Part shown: positions 35,035 through 45,580 of the stretch, piece after piece
Layout: every line of letters begins with the position of its first letter
Numbering within the stretch: position 1 is the first letter of the stretch
Assembly (NCBI RefSeq): GCF_020860705.1
Contig: NZ_JAJBTT010000001.1
Span: 142,438 to 206,437 of the forward strand
Direction: 5' to 3'
Length of the DNA stretch: 64,000 nucleotides
Source: Akkermansia sp.
GTDB taxonomy: Bacteria; Verrucomicrobiota; Verrucomicrobiia; Verrucomicrobiales; Akkermansiaceae
Made by a program: the position numbers and the translations under genes
Notes under the pieces: model-generated
Seen by the model: only the letters and a program-made list of their open reading frames with translations
What the model was told of the DNA's origin: nothing
Database searches by the model: none

Positions 35035-36258
35035 ATGACCGCAACCATTCCCAAAGGCTTCCACCCGGAACCTTTTTCCTACCATCAGGAACTTGAACTG
35101 GACATTGACGCCCTTTCCAACGCGGGCGACGGCATCGGCCGCGTGGACGGCTGGGTGGTGTTCGTTCCGTTTGCCCTGCCGGGGGACCGCGTGAAAGCCC
35201 GCGTCTGGCGCAATGACAAGAATTATTCCTCCGCCGACCTGGTGGAAGTACTCCAACCCAGCGCGGACCGCGTGGAACCGGTCTGCCGCCTGTTCGGCAC
35301 CTGCGGCGGATGCCAGTACCAGCATTTTTCCTATGACCGGCAGCTCCTCTGGAAAACCCGGCAGGTGGCGGATCTGCTCCGCCTGCAGGCCGGACTGGAA
35401 TTGCCTGTGAACCCGGCCATTGCCTCACCCCGCCAATACAACTACCGGTCCAAGATCACGCCCCACTTTGACAAGCCGAAGGAGGGTGGCAAACCGGCCA
35501 TCGGCTTCCTGAAGGCAGGTTCCAGAAGGGAAGTGGTGGACGTGCCGCAGTGCCCGATTGCCATGGAATGCATCAACGAAGTGCTTCCCATGGCCCGCAA
35601 GAGCGTTTACCAGGCGGCTTCCCGCTTCAAGCGCGGCGCGACCATTCTGCTCCGCGCCTCGGAAGGTGCCGTCATCACCAACAACAATGCCGTGGCCTGC
35701 GAACATGTGGGCGAGCTGGAATTCCATTTCCTGGCCGGTGACTTTTTCCAGAACAATCCCTTTATTCTTCCCCTTTTTACGGATTACGTAGCACAGCAGG
35801 CCGGCATGGACGGGGAGGAGTTCCTGGTAGACGCCTATTGCGGCTCCGGCCTGTTCGCCCTGAGCCTGGCCCATCAGTTCAAAAAGGTGCTGGGTGTGGA
35901 AGTCAGCGAGACTTCCGCGGACTGGGCGCGCAGCAACGCCCGGAGCAACGGCATCGAACACGCGGAATTCCTGGCGGCGGACGCCGGAGCCATTTTCGCC
36001 CAGGTTGACTTTCCCGCGGCAAAGACCGCTGTCGTGATTGACCCGCCCCGGAAGGGATGCAGCATGGAGTTCCTGACCCAGTTGTTCGCCTTCGGTCCCG
36101 GCAAGGTCGTTTATGTTTCCTGCAATCCCGCCACCCAGATCAGGGACCTGGCGGAATTTGACAAGGCCGGGTACGCCGTCACCGCCGTACAGCCCTTTGA
36201 CCTCTTCCCCCAGACCAAGCATCTGGAATGCGTGGTCACGTTAAAAAAGAAGATCTGA
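35035..36258 (+). CDS. RNA (uracil-5-)-methyltransferase of the RlmD/TrmA family
   Basis: A 407-residue SAM-dependent enzyme methylating uracil C5 in rRNA or tRNA. N-terminal TRAM domain (LDIDALSNAGDGIGRVDGWV); 4Fe-4S cysteines in VCRLFGTCGGCQYQHF plus a later Cys in VPQCPIAMEC; SAM motifs DAYCGSGLFALSLAHQF and VIDPPRKGCSMEFL; catalytic Cys in VVYVSCNPATQIRDL; final Glu in TKHLECVVTLKK. The Fe-S site favours the RlmD/RlmCD type over TrmA, but which uracil is modified cannot be told. It ends 8 bp before miaB. Confidence 0.92.
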   Translation: MTATIPKGFHPEPFSYHQELELDIDALSNAGDGIGRVDGWVVFVPFALPGDRVKARVWRNDKNYSSADLVEVLQPSADRVEPVCRLFGTCGGCQYQHFSYDRQLLWKTRQVADLLRLQAGLELPVNPAIASPRQYNYRSKITPHFDKPKEGGKPAIGFLKAGSRREVVDVPQCPIAMECINEVLPMARKSVYQAASRFKRGATILLRASEGAVITNNNAVACEHVGELEFHFLAGDFFQNNPFILPLFTDYVAQQAGMDGEEFLVDAYCGSGLFALSLAHQFKKVLGVEVSETSADWARSNARSNGIEHAEFLAADAGAIFAQVDFPAAKTAVVIDPPRKGCSMEFLTQLFAFGPGKVVYVSCNPATQIRDLAEFDKAGYAVTAVQPFDLFPQTKHLECVVTLKKKI

Positions 36259-36266
36259 TTTTCTCC

Positions 36267-37643
36267 ATGCCCAAGCTTTACATTAAAACCTACGGCTGCC
36301 AGATGAACGAACGGGACTCCGAGCAGGTGGCCCGCATGTTCGTCCAGAAGGGTTACACCCTGACGGACCGCGAAGATGAGGCGGACGTGATTCTGTTTAA
36401 TTCCTGCTCCATCCGCGAACAGGCGGAACAGAAGGCTCTGGGCAAAATGGGGCTGCTGGCCAAACAGCAGCAGCACCGCCCGCATGTGGTCTACGGCATG
36501 ATGGGCTGCATGGCCCAGAGCAAAAAGGATGCCTTGTTCAAGGAGCTCCCGCGCTTGGACCTGGTGATCGGCACACAGAAGTACCACCGCGTGTTCGAGC
36601 ATGTGGACGGCATTCTGAAGGCGCGCCAGGAACGCCGCATGGATGAACTGCAAAGCGCCTTTTCCGGCACGCACGTGTGTGACGTAGCGGAAGAAGCGGA
36701 CTCCCAGAACCGTATCCGGGACCACCTGAATCCGGGCGCGCGCTCCACGGCATACGTCTCCATCATGCAGGGGTGTGAAATGAAGTGCGCCTACTGCATC
36801 GTCCCCTACACCCGCGGCACGGAACGCAGCCGCCCCATCCGGGACATCGTGGAGGAGGTGAACATGCTGGTGGACGCGGGCGTGAAGGAAGTCACCCTGC
36901 TGGGCCAGATCGTCAACCGGTACGGCAGGCAGATGGATACGGTGGACGGCAAGGGCGGCTTCGTCCAGCTGTTGGAAGCCGTGCATGAAGTGGAAGGCCT
37001 GCGGCGCATCCGCTTCGTCTCCCCCCATCCCATCGGCTTCCGGCAGGATCTGGTGCAGGCCTTCACCTACCTTCCCAAGCTGTGCAGCCACATCCATTTC
37101 CCCATGCAGAGCGGAAGCGACCGCATCCTGAAGATGATGCGCAGGCCGTACAGGAATGAAACCTATCTGGACCTCTGCGCGCAGATGAAGCAGGCGCGCC
37201 CGGATTTGTCCATCACGACGGATATCATCGTGGGCTTTCCCGGAGAGACGGAGGAAGACTACCTGCTGACCCGGCAGGCCGTGGAACAGGTCCAGTTTGA
37301 CAACGCCTTCATCTTCCGCTACTCCCCTCGCCGCGGCACTCCCGCCGCCGTCATGGAGGAACAGATTCCGGAGGAAGTGAAGGAAGCGCGCAATCAGGAT
37401 TTGCTGGCCGTGGTCAATGAAATAGCCATCCGGAAAAACCGGGAACTGGTGGGTACGGTGCAGGAGGTCCTGCTGGAAGGCCCTTCCAAAACCAATGAAG
37501 CGCGCCTCTCCGGCCGCACTTCCCAGAACAAGCCCGTGATGGTGGACGCCGCGCCGGATCTGGCGGGACAGCTTCTGCCTATCCGCATTGAGGAAAGCAC
37601 GGGGTTCACCCTGTACGGCGTTCCATGCCCTTCCAGGGGGTAA
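36267..37643 (+). CDS. miaB: tRNA-2-methylthio-N6-isopentenyladenosine synthase MiaB
   Basis: A 458-residue methylthiotransferase adding the 2-methylthio group to i6A37 of tRNA. The start at 36267 gives MPKLYIKTYGCQMNERDSEQV, the canonical N-terminal UPF0004 domain with Cys at YGCQMN, NSCSIRE and MGCMAQS. The radical SAM motif is GCEMKCAYCIVPYTRGTERSR; then TTDIIVGFPGETEEDY, and a C-terminal TRAM domain (VGTVQEVLLEGPSK). Together with the preceding RlmD-like gene it forms an RNA-modification pair. Its 3' end overlaps the convergent comEC gene by 38 bp. Confidence 0.95.
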   Translation: MPKLYIKTYGCQMNERDSEQVARMFVQKGYTLTDREDEADVILFNSCSIREQAEQKALGKMGLLAKQQQHRPHVVYGMMGCMAQSKKDALFKELPRLDLVIGTQKYHRVFEHVDGILKARQERRMDELQSAFSGTHVCDVAEEADSQNRIRDHLNPGARSTAYVSIMQGCEMKCAYCIVPYTRGTERSRPIRDIVEEVNMLVDAGVKEVTLLGQIVNRYGRQMDTVDGKGGFVQLLEAVHEVEGLRRIRFVSPHPIGFRQDLVQAFTYLPKLCSHIHFPMQSGSDRILKMMRRPYRNETYLDLCAQMKQARPDLSITTDIIVGFPGETEEDYLLTRQAVEQVQFDNAFIFRYSPRRGTPAAVMEEQIPEEVKEARNQDLLAVVNEIAIRKNRELVGTVQEVLLEGPSKTNEARLSGRTSQNKPVMVDAAPDLAGQLLPIRIEESTGFTLYGVPCPSRG

Positions 37644-39717
37644 TTTGTACGCCGTCCTCTTCCATCTTCAAATACAAGGTACCGGTTTCCGGGAGACGGT
37701 ACACGGTCGCTCCCTCCGGCACGGGACATTCATGTTCCGTAGTGAATATGACCGCGCGGGCGCCCGTGGCCCTGATCCAGGCGGCGCTGTTTACCGGATC
37801 GCGCGGATGATGCCCGATGACCAGCACATCCGCCCGCGGCGTTTCTTCCGCCCGCGCCAGAGAGGAAAATCCGGTATTCCCTATCATCAGAACAAGCCGT
37901 CCCCGGCATCTCCACAACAGCGCCCGGTTCCGGTCCTGCCTAATGCCCGTGCGGAGTGGTTCAGGAATATTTTCCCAAACAAGTTCATTTCCCGGACCAA
38001 ACCGCCATTGCCGGACGGAACATTCCGCGTCCGCGACGCCCCAGTTCCGGATTCCGGGATATTCTTTCACCAGTGCTTCCACTCCGGCGCGCTCCGCCCT
38101 GCCGTTTCCGGAAGCCAGCACGCCGGAAGGCCGGATGCTGCGCGCCTTCAGCACGGGAAGAAGGGTGTATTGTACCGCGTTTTCCGTTCCGGATCCCACC
38201 ACCAGAGCTGGATTGGAAATGACTACGGTCCAGGCGTCTTTCTGTAACGGAACGATGACGGCTTCATTTTCTGCGGCAGGAGGTGCGGAAGGAAGATAGC
38301 TGCACGGCAGGGAAACCACGCCTCCTGCCACCGCCAGCATGACGGAGGCCAGCCAGGAAGCCGCCGTATTGCAGGCGCACAGCATCCACGGACACCACGC
38401 AAACATCAGCCCGAACAGGGAGACGCCCATGAGCGGAAAAACGAGCACGCTCAAACACAGATTGGTCAGGGGGGCATACAGGTTCCAGGTGCCGAAGTGC
38501 CATGCCGTCAGGGGAATGGACATCAGCCACGCCCCCATGGAGACGAGCAATGCGCCACGGCACGCTTTTTCCAGACGCGCCAGCCCTCTTTCCCGCATGT
38601 TGTAAATCCGGGGCGGGATAAACGGGTCCGGAGACCACAGGGGCTTTTCCCGGTTGACCCATCCTGCCATGCAGATAATCACGGCAAAAACGCAGAAGGA
38701 GAGCTGGAAGCCAGGTTGGAAAACCTGGAGCGGATCCGCAAGGCACAAAATGATGAAGGCCAGCGCCAGAATATTGGCCGGATGCCCCTTCCGGCGCAGC
38801 ACGAACGCCAGCAGCCAGACCGCCGCCATGATGAAGGCCCGCAGGGCGGACGCAGACATCCCGGTTATAAACACGTACAGCGCCAGCAAAGGCAGGCAGA
38901 TCAGCCGCGCCACCGGGGGACGGACGCGCAGCAATCTCAGCATCCCCAGAACCAACAGGGCCGCCACGCCCACATGCATGCCGCTGACGGCGAACACGTG
39001 CATGCAGCCGCTCTCCAAAAACTTCTCCATCATTTCCGGCCGTGCATCCGTCTTGTCTCCCAGCACGGCGGAAACCATCACCTGCCGGGCCTCATCACCA
39101 GAAGGCGCGCCTTCCCTCAGCAGGCAGGCCGCGCCCTCCCGGAGCAGCAGGGAAAACGCCCGGAGGCGGCCCTGTCGGTCACCCGGTCCCAGTCCGCAGG
39201 CTTCATCCAGCCGGATCCCGGCGGCAATGCCGTGCAGGCGCCCCCATCGTTCCCGGTCAAACATGCCGGGGCCGCACGGGGATTGAAGCGGATACGTTTC
39301 TCCCTTAATCCGGTACCGTTCCCCCACCGCCAGCGGGCATGCCCCTTCGCGGGAGGAAACCGTATAAGACCACCTGGAACCGTCCGGACGGAACAGAACG
39401 GACTTTCCGGAAACGGCGTCCACGGTCCCTTCCACCGTAACGGACCTCCCCTCCTCCACGGTAATATTCCCGTATTCACGGTCATACGCCAGCAGATACA
39501 TGGCGGACCACCCCGCCAGGGCGACAGCCAGCAGGCTCATGGAAGGAGTCCGGAACAGGCACGGCAGCAACACCCAGCAGAGGCAGAAAGCCCAGAACCA
39601 GGGGGAAACCTCCACCGCCGCGCAGGCGCCCAGCATGGCGAGAGCCGGAGCCAGCAGAGGAGCGGCGCCCAGCAGCCGTTCCGGCCACGGACGCAACGGA
39701 TTCCGGTCCTTCTCCAT
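37606..39717 (-). CDS. comEC: ComEC/Rec2-family DNA-uptake protein with degenerate C-terminal metallo-hydrolase domain
   Basis: A 703-residue inner-membrane protein. After two N-terminal helices comes a soluble OB-like domain (EEGRSVTVEGTVDAVSGKSV), then the competence core with the diagnostic HVFAVSGMHVGVAALLVLGML and YVFITGMSASALRAFIMAAVWL. ComEC forms the channel for single-stranded DNA. The C-terminal ~200 residues follow the usual beta-lactamase-like layout, but the metal motif HxHxDH is replaced (VLASGNGRAERAG) and the GD motif reads GNTG, so nuclease activity is unlikely. Its stop lies inside the end of miaB on the other strand. Confidence 0.9.
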   Translation of the reverse strand: MEKDRNPLRPWPERLLGAAPLLAPALAMLGACAAVEVSPWFWAFCLCWVLLPCLFRTPSMSLLAVALAGWSAMYLLAYDREYGNITVEEGRSVTVEGTVDAVSGKSVLFRPDGSRWSYTVSSREGACPLAVGERYRIKGETYPLQSPCGPGMFDRERWGRLHGIAAGIRLDEACGLGPGDRQGRLRAFSLLLREGAACLLREGAPSGDEARQVMVSAVLGDKTDARPEMMEKFLESGCMHVFAVSGMHVGVAALLVLGMLRLLRVRPPVARLICLPLLALYVFITGMSASALRAFIMAAVWLLAFVLRRKGHPANILALAFIILCLADPLQVFQPGFQLSFCVFAVIICMAGWVNREKPLWSPDPFIPPRIYNMRERGLARLEKACRGALLVSMGAWLMSIPLTAWHFGTWNLYAPLTNLCLSVLVFPLMGVSLFGLMFAWCPWMLCACNTAASWLASVMLAVAGGVVSLPCSYLPSAPPAAENEAVIVPLQKDAWTVVISNPALVVGSGTENAVQYTLLPVLKARSIRPSGVLASGNGRAERAGVEALVKEYPGIRNWGVADAECSVRQWRFGPGNELVWENIPEPLRTGIRQDRNRALLWRCRGRLVLMIGNTGFSSLARAEETPRADVLVIGHHPRDPVNSAAWIRATGARAVIFTTEHECPVPEGATVYRLPETGTLYLKMEEDGVQITPWKGMERRTG

Positions 39718-39729
39718 GAAGAGGAAAAC

Positions 39730-40794
39730 TTACGGCATGGCATCCGCGCCGTCCGGTTCCAGGGGAAGAACGGAAGGCAAAGGAAGCACGACGTTGGCAG
39801 GTAGGGGTGCCTTGCGCTGGAGCACCTTGGGCGCCAGAGCCTCGCTCGTCTCATAGGCGCCGCGGAACATCTCCAGCTTGGCATCCAGATTGTCAATGTA
39901 ATGCAGGGCTACCGCTTCCGGCGTCTTCGGGAACACGGGAGAACCGAAGGCCAGTTCCCCGTGGTGGGAGGCGATCAGGTGCAGCAGGTGCATGCGCACG
40001 TCCGGGGAGGGAGGGTCCAGCGTCTTCCAGGAATCCGCTTCCGGAAGAACCATGATGCGCTTCCATAAATTGTTGACCAGTTCGATGCCCAGCGGAATAT
40101 GGCCCAGCAATTCTCCGGCCTCCGAATAAGGCATCGTGAAATCCTCCTTCGGGTAGCAGTTTTCCCACAGCTTCCCGCAGTCATGGAACAGGCAGCCGGC
40201 CAGCAGAAGATCACGGTTCAGCTCCGGATTCGCCTGGCAGACGGCGGAAGCCGTGCGCATCATCCCCGCGACGTGCTCCACCAGACCGCCGCGGCGGGCA
40301 TGGTGGTAGGTGCGGGCGGCGGCGGCGCGCTGGAGGCGTTCCCCGAACTGCTCGATGAATTCAATGCACAAGGCGCGGATGCGCGGATCGTTCATGCCCT
40401 TGATCAGAAGGCAAATCTCCTTTAAATCCGCCTCCTGCTTCTTTTTCAAGGTTCCGGAACCGGCCAGGAAGCTTTCCTTTTCCTGTTCATCCAGCAAACG
40501 CACGTCCAGGTCGGAAGCTTCCATTCCGAAGCCCCCTTTGGTCCACTGGCCGCGCAGGCTCACGAAGCTGCGGAGAGGCAGGGATGCCAGCGTCCGGAAC
40601 CAGGGTTTGTCCTCCCACACCTTCAGCCCCATCGTCCCTTCCGCATCGGCAAAAGACACGTCCAGATACGGCTTGTTGCTCTTGGTCATCTTCTGCGCAC
40701 ACTGGGCGATCTGGGCAAAAACTTCCGCTTCCACCTGGCCCTCTGCGGCCAGTTTGCCCAATTCCATGAGACTGACTTGTTCCATAGGTGTCAT
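39730..40794 (-). CDS. HD-domain 3'-5' exoribonuclease-like protein (YhaM type)
   Basis: A 354-residue protein from MTPMEQ at 40794; MTDGRK at 40821 is an alternative. N-terminal OB-fold nucleic-acid-binding domain (residues about 20-95: CAQKMTKSNKPYLDVSFADAEGTMGLKVW). Then an HD phosphohydrolase domain with YHHARRGGLVEHVAGMM, LAGCLFHDCGKLWE (the HD pair), LLHLIASHHGEL, and ALHYIDNLDAKLE. This OB+HD order matches YhaM/CBF1. It has a Pro-rich tail. 12 bp upstream of comEC on the same strand, probably one operon. Confidence 0.88.
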   Translation of the reverse strand: MTPMEQVSLMELGKLAAEGQVEAEVFAQIAQCAQKMTKSNKPYLDVSFADAEGTMGLKVWEDKPWFRTLASLPLRSFVSLRGQWTKGGFGMEASDLDVRLLDEQEKESFLAGSGTLKKKQEADLKEICLLIKGMNDPRIRALCIEFIEQFGERLQRAAAARTYHHARRGGLVEHVAGMMRTASAVCQANPELNRDLLLAGCLFHDCGKLWENCYPKEDFTMPYSEAGELLGHIPLGIELVNNLWKRIMVLPEADSWKTLDPPSPDVRMHLLHLIASHHGELAFGSPVFPKTPEAVALHYIDNLDAKLEMFRGAYETSEALAPKVLQRKAPLPANVVLPLPSVLPLEPDGADAMP

Positions 40795-40862
40795 CTTGCC
40801 CCGCTTCCTTCCATCCGTCAAGAAAACGCCGGATAATCCTGATATTAAAAAAAGGAAAACGT

Positions 40863-42980
40863 TTATTTTTCCAACACGCCCAGTTCGGCAACAACAACAT
40901 GGCTGCCTTCCACCACCCGCTTGCCGACAAAACGCAGGTAACGGGCTTTCACGGGAGCTTTCAGATCAATCCTCTGCGGAACGGGATTGGCGCGGATATT
41001 GGAAAATTCCCCCTCGGCGGCAGGAGTTCCCCAATTTTTACCGTCCGGGCTGAGGTAAACGGCGTACTGGTCAATCGTCCCCCGGGCGGAATCCCTGCGG
41101 GGCGTATAGATCACGGCGGAAACGTTGACCGGACGCCCCATGTCGATTTCCAGCGCCTGGGGCGGGGCGATCTCTCCCCCGGCGGCATGCGTATGCCAGA
41201 GGGTGGAGGGGTTGCCGTCAATGGCCAGTTCCGGAGCGGCGGCGCCCCTTTCCCCGGCCATCACCTTCCAGTCCCGCGTGGGGACGGGAATGACCTGCGT
41301 GGTCACGGCAGACGTTTTCCCGCGGTATTCCCCCACCGCCTTCACCGTTCCTCCCGCAGGAAGAAGGAAAGGTTCCCTGTACACGGCAGACTGCGGGCCG
41401 GGTTCGGTTCCGTCCGTGGTGTATCTGGTCACGACGCCATCCGCAGACGCCAAGGTGACCCGGCCGTCGCGGTCATAATTCACGGACGGAGCATTCAAAA
41501 TGACAGGGTACTTCCACAGGGAAACCTCGCACAGGGCCGGAATGTCCCTGGACTCTTCCACCACCACCCGCACCTCATCCGTCGTCACGGGCCTGCCTTT
41601 CAAGAGAACCCGGGCTCCTATGCTGGAACCTTCCAGCCATTTGACAAACTGGCCGTTTTCACGCACGTCCACACGGAACCGGCGCACTCTCTGCCCCAGC
41701 TGGATGGGCTCCGCCAGCCGGATAACGTCAAACGCGGCAGGCTCCGGCAGCTTCAACACAAGACTGGGATTTTTATCTCCCGGCGCAGCCGCCCAGTAGG
41801 TCGCCCGCTTCCGGTCAAGGACTTGTTCCGCGCCGTGCCCCTTCCATGAGGAGGAAGAACCAGCACGCGCACCGGCAGCAAAATTGCGGGAATACAGTTC
41901 ATTCAGCAGCGCACGGAATCCCGCCAGGGACTTTTTATCCTCTTCATGAATGCGGCCGCGGCGGTCCGGCGGCACGTTCAGGTTCAGATTGGCGCCCCTT
42001 CCTACGCTGTCAAAATACAGTTTCAGGAGATTTTCAGGCGTTCGCACACGGGCATTCTCATGCTCATGCCAGAACCAGCCCGGACGGATGGAAACGTCCA
42101 CTTCCGCGGGAATCCAGTATTTCCCGTCCACCGTGCCCTCCGTGCCCAACTGGTAGCGCACGGTGCCGGGCGCGGGTTCCGTACCGGCTTGAAGAGGAAC
42201 GGGGGTATACGTGGCCCAGCAGGGATAGCCTGCATAACCGCTTTCATTCCCCACCCAGCGGGCATCCGGGCCCACATCGGAGAAAATTACTACGTTCGGC
42301 TGGCGTTTCTTCAATTCCCCCCACGTCGTTTTCCACTGGTAATACGTGCTCCTGTCAATGGACCGCTTTTCCCGGGAGCCCCCGTAATAGCCGTCCCCGC
42401 CGTTCGCTCCGTCAAACCAGGCCAGAAAAAGCGGACCGTATCCGGTGGAAAGTTCCTTCAATTGTTCACGGTACATCCGGATATATTCCGGAGAACCGTA
42501 TGAGGAAGCATTGCGGTCCCAGGGTGAAAGGTAAACGCCGAACCTGAGGCCGTATTTCCTGCATGCGCGGGAGACGTCCTTCACCACATCCCCCTTTCCC
42601 TGCTTCCAGGGGGAGGAGGCAACGCTGTGCTTCGTCGTCCTGGTGGGCCACAGGCAGAACCCGTCATGGTGCTTGCAGGTCAGTACCACTCCCTTGAACC
42701 CGGCGTCCGCCAGCGTTTTGACGAGATCCTCCGCATCAAAATCGGAAGGGTTGAACAGCTCCGGCTTTTCGTCGCCATAGCCCCATTCCTTTCCGGTAAA
42801 CGTATTGATCGTGAAATGGACAAAGGCGTACATCTCCATATCGTGCCATGCCAGCTGCCCTCGGGAAGGGACAGGTTTCAACGGCGTCAGCGCGCCTTTT
42901 ATCCCGGCTTCCCCGTTACTTGCGGCAAACAAGGAAAGCCCCAGCACCGCCGCCGGAACCAGCCGACTTAATTTTCTCAT
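40863..42980 (-). CDS. Secreted alpha-L-fucosidase (GH29) with carbohydrate-binding modules
   Basis: About 705 residues from MRKLSRLVPAAVLGLSLFAASNGEA; an upstream in-frame ATG at 43010 is less likely because it would precede the signal peptide. The catalytic barrel (about 30-360) has FVHFTINTFTGKEWG, VVLTCKHHDGFCLWPT and the nucleophile Asp in FLAWFDGANGG. Next come an F5/8-type C domain (SSSSWKGHGAEQVLDRKRATYW), a chitobiase C-terminal-like module (VTRYTTDGTEPGPQS), and a second F5/8 domain (PELAIDGNPSTLWHTHAAGG). It removes alpha-fucose, abundant on mucin, with the extra modules likely tethering it to glycans. Confidence 0.93.
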   Translation of the reverse strand: MRKLSRLVPAAVLGLSLFAASNGEAGIKGALTPLKPVPSRGQLAWHDMEMYAFVHFTINTFTGKEWGYGDEKPELFNPSDFDAEDLVKTLADAGFKGVVLTCKHHDGFCLWPTRTTKHSVASSPWKQGKGDVVKDVSRACRKYGLRFGVYLSPWDRNASSYGSPEYIRMYREQLKELSTGYGPLFLAWFDGANGGDGYYGGSREKRSIDRSTYYQWKTTWGELKKRQPNVVIFSDVGPDARWVGNESGYAGYPCWATYTPVPLQAGTEPAPGTVRYQLGTEGTVDGKYWIPAEVDVSIRPGWFWHEHENARVRTPENLLKLYFDSVGRGANLNLNVPPDRRGRIHEEDKKSLAGFRALLNELYSRNFAAGARAGSSSSWKGHGAEQVLDRKRATYWAAAPGDKNPSLVLKLPEPAAFDVIRLAEPIQLGQRVRRFRVDVRENGQFVKWLEGSSIGARVLLKGRPVTTDEVRVVVEESRDIPALCEVSLWKYPVILNAPSVNYDRDGRVTLASADGVVTRYTTDGTEPGPQSAVYREPFLLPAGGTVKAVGEYRGKTSAVTTQVIPVPTRDWKVMAGERGAAAPELAIDGNPSTLWHTHAAGGEIAPPQALEIDMGRPVNVSAVIYTPRRDSARGTIDQYAVYLSPDGKNWGTPAAEGEFSNIRANPVPQRIDLKAPVKARYLRFVGKRVVEGSHVVVAELGVLEK

Positions 42981-43131
42981 GGAAATAATCAAATACGGAT
43001 CCCTCTTCATGTGCGTTCATCTACGTTTCCGGAAGGCTCTTTCTTTCCGATAAAGTCATGCACAGCCTTTTAGGCTCTCTTTTCCCTCACGGCATGCTAA
43101 AGTTCCTCCCCTCCATTCCGGAGCTACCGCC

Positions 43132-43965
43132 ATGTTACATATCGGATGCCATCTCTCCTCCGCAAAAGGTTATGAAGCCATGGGCAAGACAGCCCTTTCC
43201 ATCGGAGCCAACACCTTCCAGTTCTTCACGCGCAACCCGCGCGGAAGCAAGGCCAAAGCCATTGACGAACCGGACATCGCCCGTTTTCTGAAACTTGCCG
43301 GAGAGAACGGCTTCGGCACGCTGCTGGCGCACGCTCCCTACACGCTGAACCCCTGCTCCGCAGATCCCAAGGTCACGCGCTTCGCCGCCCAGGTCCTCCG
43401 GGAAGACCTGGCGCTCATGGAACACCTGCCGGGCCATCTTTACAACTTTCATCCGGGCAGCCATGTGGGGCAGGGAGTGGAGCAGGGCATAGAGCTGGTG
43501 GCGGCTCAATTGAACGACGTGCTCACTCCGGAGCAAAAGACCACCGTCCTGCTGGAAACCATGTCCGGCAAGGGAAGCGAAATCGGCAGAACCTTTGAGG
43601 AACTGGCGGCCGTCATGGAACGGGTGGACCTGAACGACAAGCTGGGCGTCTGCCTGGACACCTGCCACGTTTATTCCGCCGGGTATGACATCGTCACGCA
43701 GCTGGACGCCGTGCTGGAGCAATTTGACGCTGTGCTGGGACTGGAACGCCTGCGCGCCATCCACCTGAACGACAGCATGACGCCTTTCTCCTCCTTCAAG
43801 GACCGCCATGAAACCATCGGCAAGGGATCTCTGGGGGAACAGGCCTTCATCAATATCATCAACCACCCCGTTCTGCGGGAATTGCCCTTCTTCCTGGAAA
43901 CGCCCCGGGACAATGCCGGACACGGCGAGGAAATAGCCTGGTTGAAAAAACATTACCGCGGCTGA
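43132..43965 (+). CDS. nfo: Endonuclease IV
   Basis: A 277-residue AP endonuclease of base-excision repair, cutting 5' to abasic sites with three zinc ions. The metal-site motifs appear in order: [100 protein letters not shown] and FFLETPRDN. Length is typical. Stands alone, upstream of eno. Confidence 0.97.
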   Translation: MLHIGCHLSSAKGYEAMGKTALSIGANTFQFFTRNPRGSKAKAIDEPDIARFLKLAGENGFGTLLAHAPYTLNPCSADPKVTRFAAQVLREDLALMEHLPGHLYNFHPGSHVGQGVEQGIELVAAQLNDVLTPEQKTTVLLETMSGKGSEIGRTFEELAAVMERVDLNDKLGVCLDTCHVYSAGYDIVTQLDAVLEQFDAVLGLERLRAIHLNDSMTPFSSFKDRHETIGKGSLGEQAFINIINHPVLRELPFFLETPRDNAGHGEEIAWLKKHYRG

Positions 43966-44063
43966 CTCCTCCCTCCCGGCGTACGCTCCCCGGACCTAAC
44001 GGGGATGCTCCGAGTGGAAAAAAGCTTGCATCAGCACCGGATACGGGATACACAAGACCCATA

Positions 44064-45410
<1,347 letters not shown>

Positions 45411-45443
45411 CCCTTTCTGCCGGAACTGGTATCAAGCAACCCC

Positions 45444-45482
45444 AAATCCCCGAGCCTCCCTCCCGGCGGCCGGGGATTTTTC
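45444..45482 (+). terminator. Intrinsic terminator after enolase
   Basis: AAATCCCCG (45444-45452) pairs with CGGGGATTT (45471-45479), followed by TTT. It begins 34 bp past the eno stop. Confidence 0.85.
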
Positions 45483-45580
45483 ATGTCCCGGGGCAATTGC
45501 ATCCTTTTCTTTGGGACAAAATATGCAATGCTGGCCTTTCAGATTCCGCATTGCCAAAAACTCCATTCCCGTCCCGCGCC

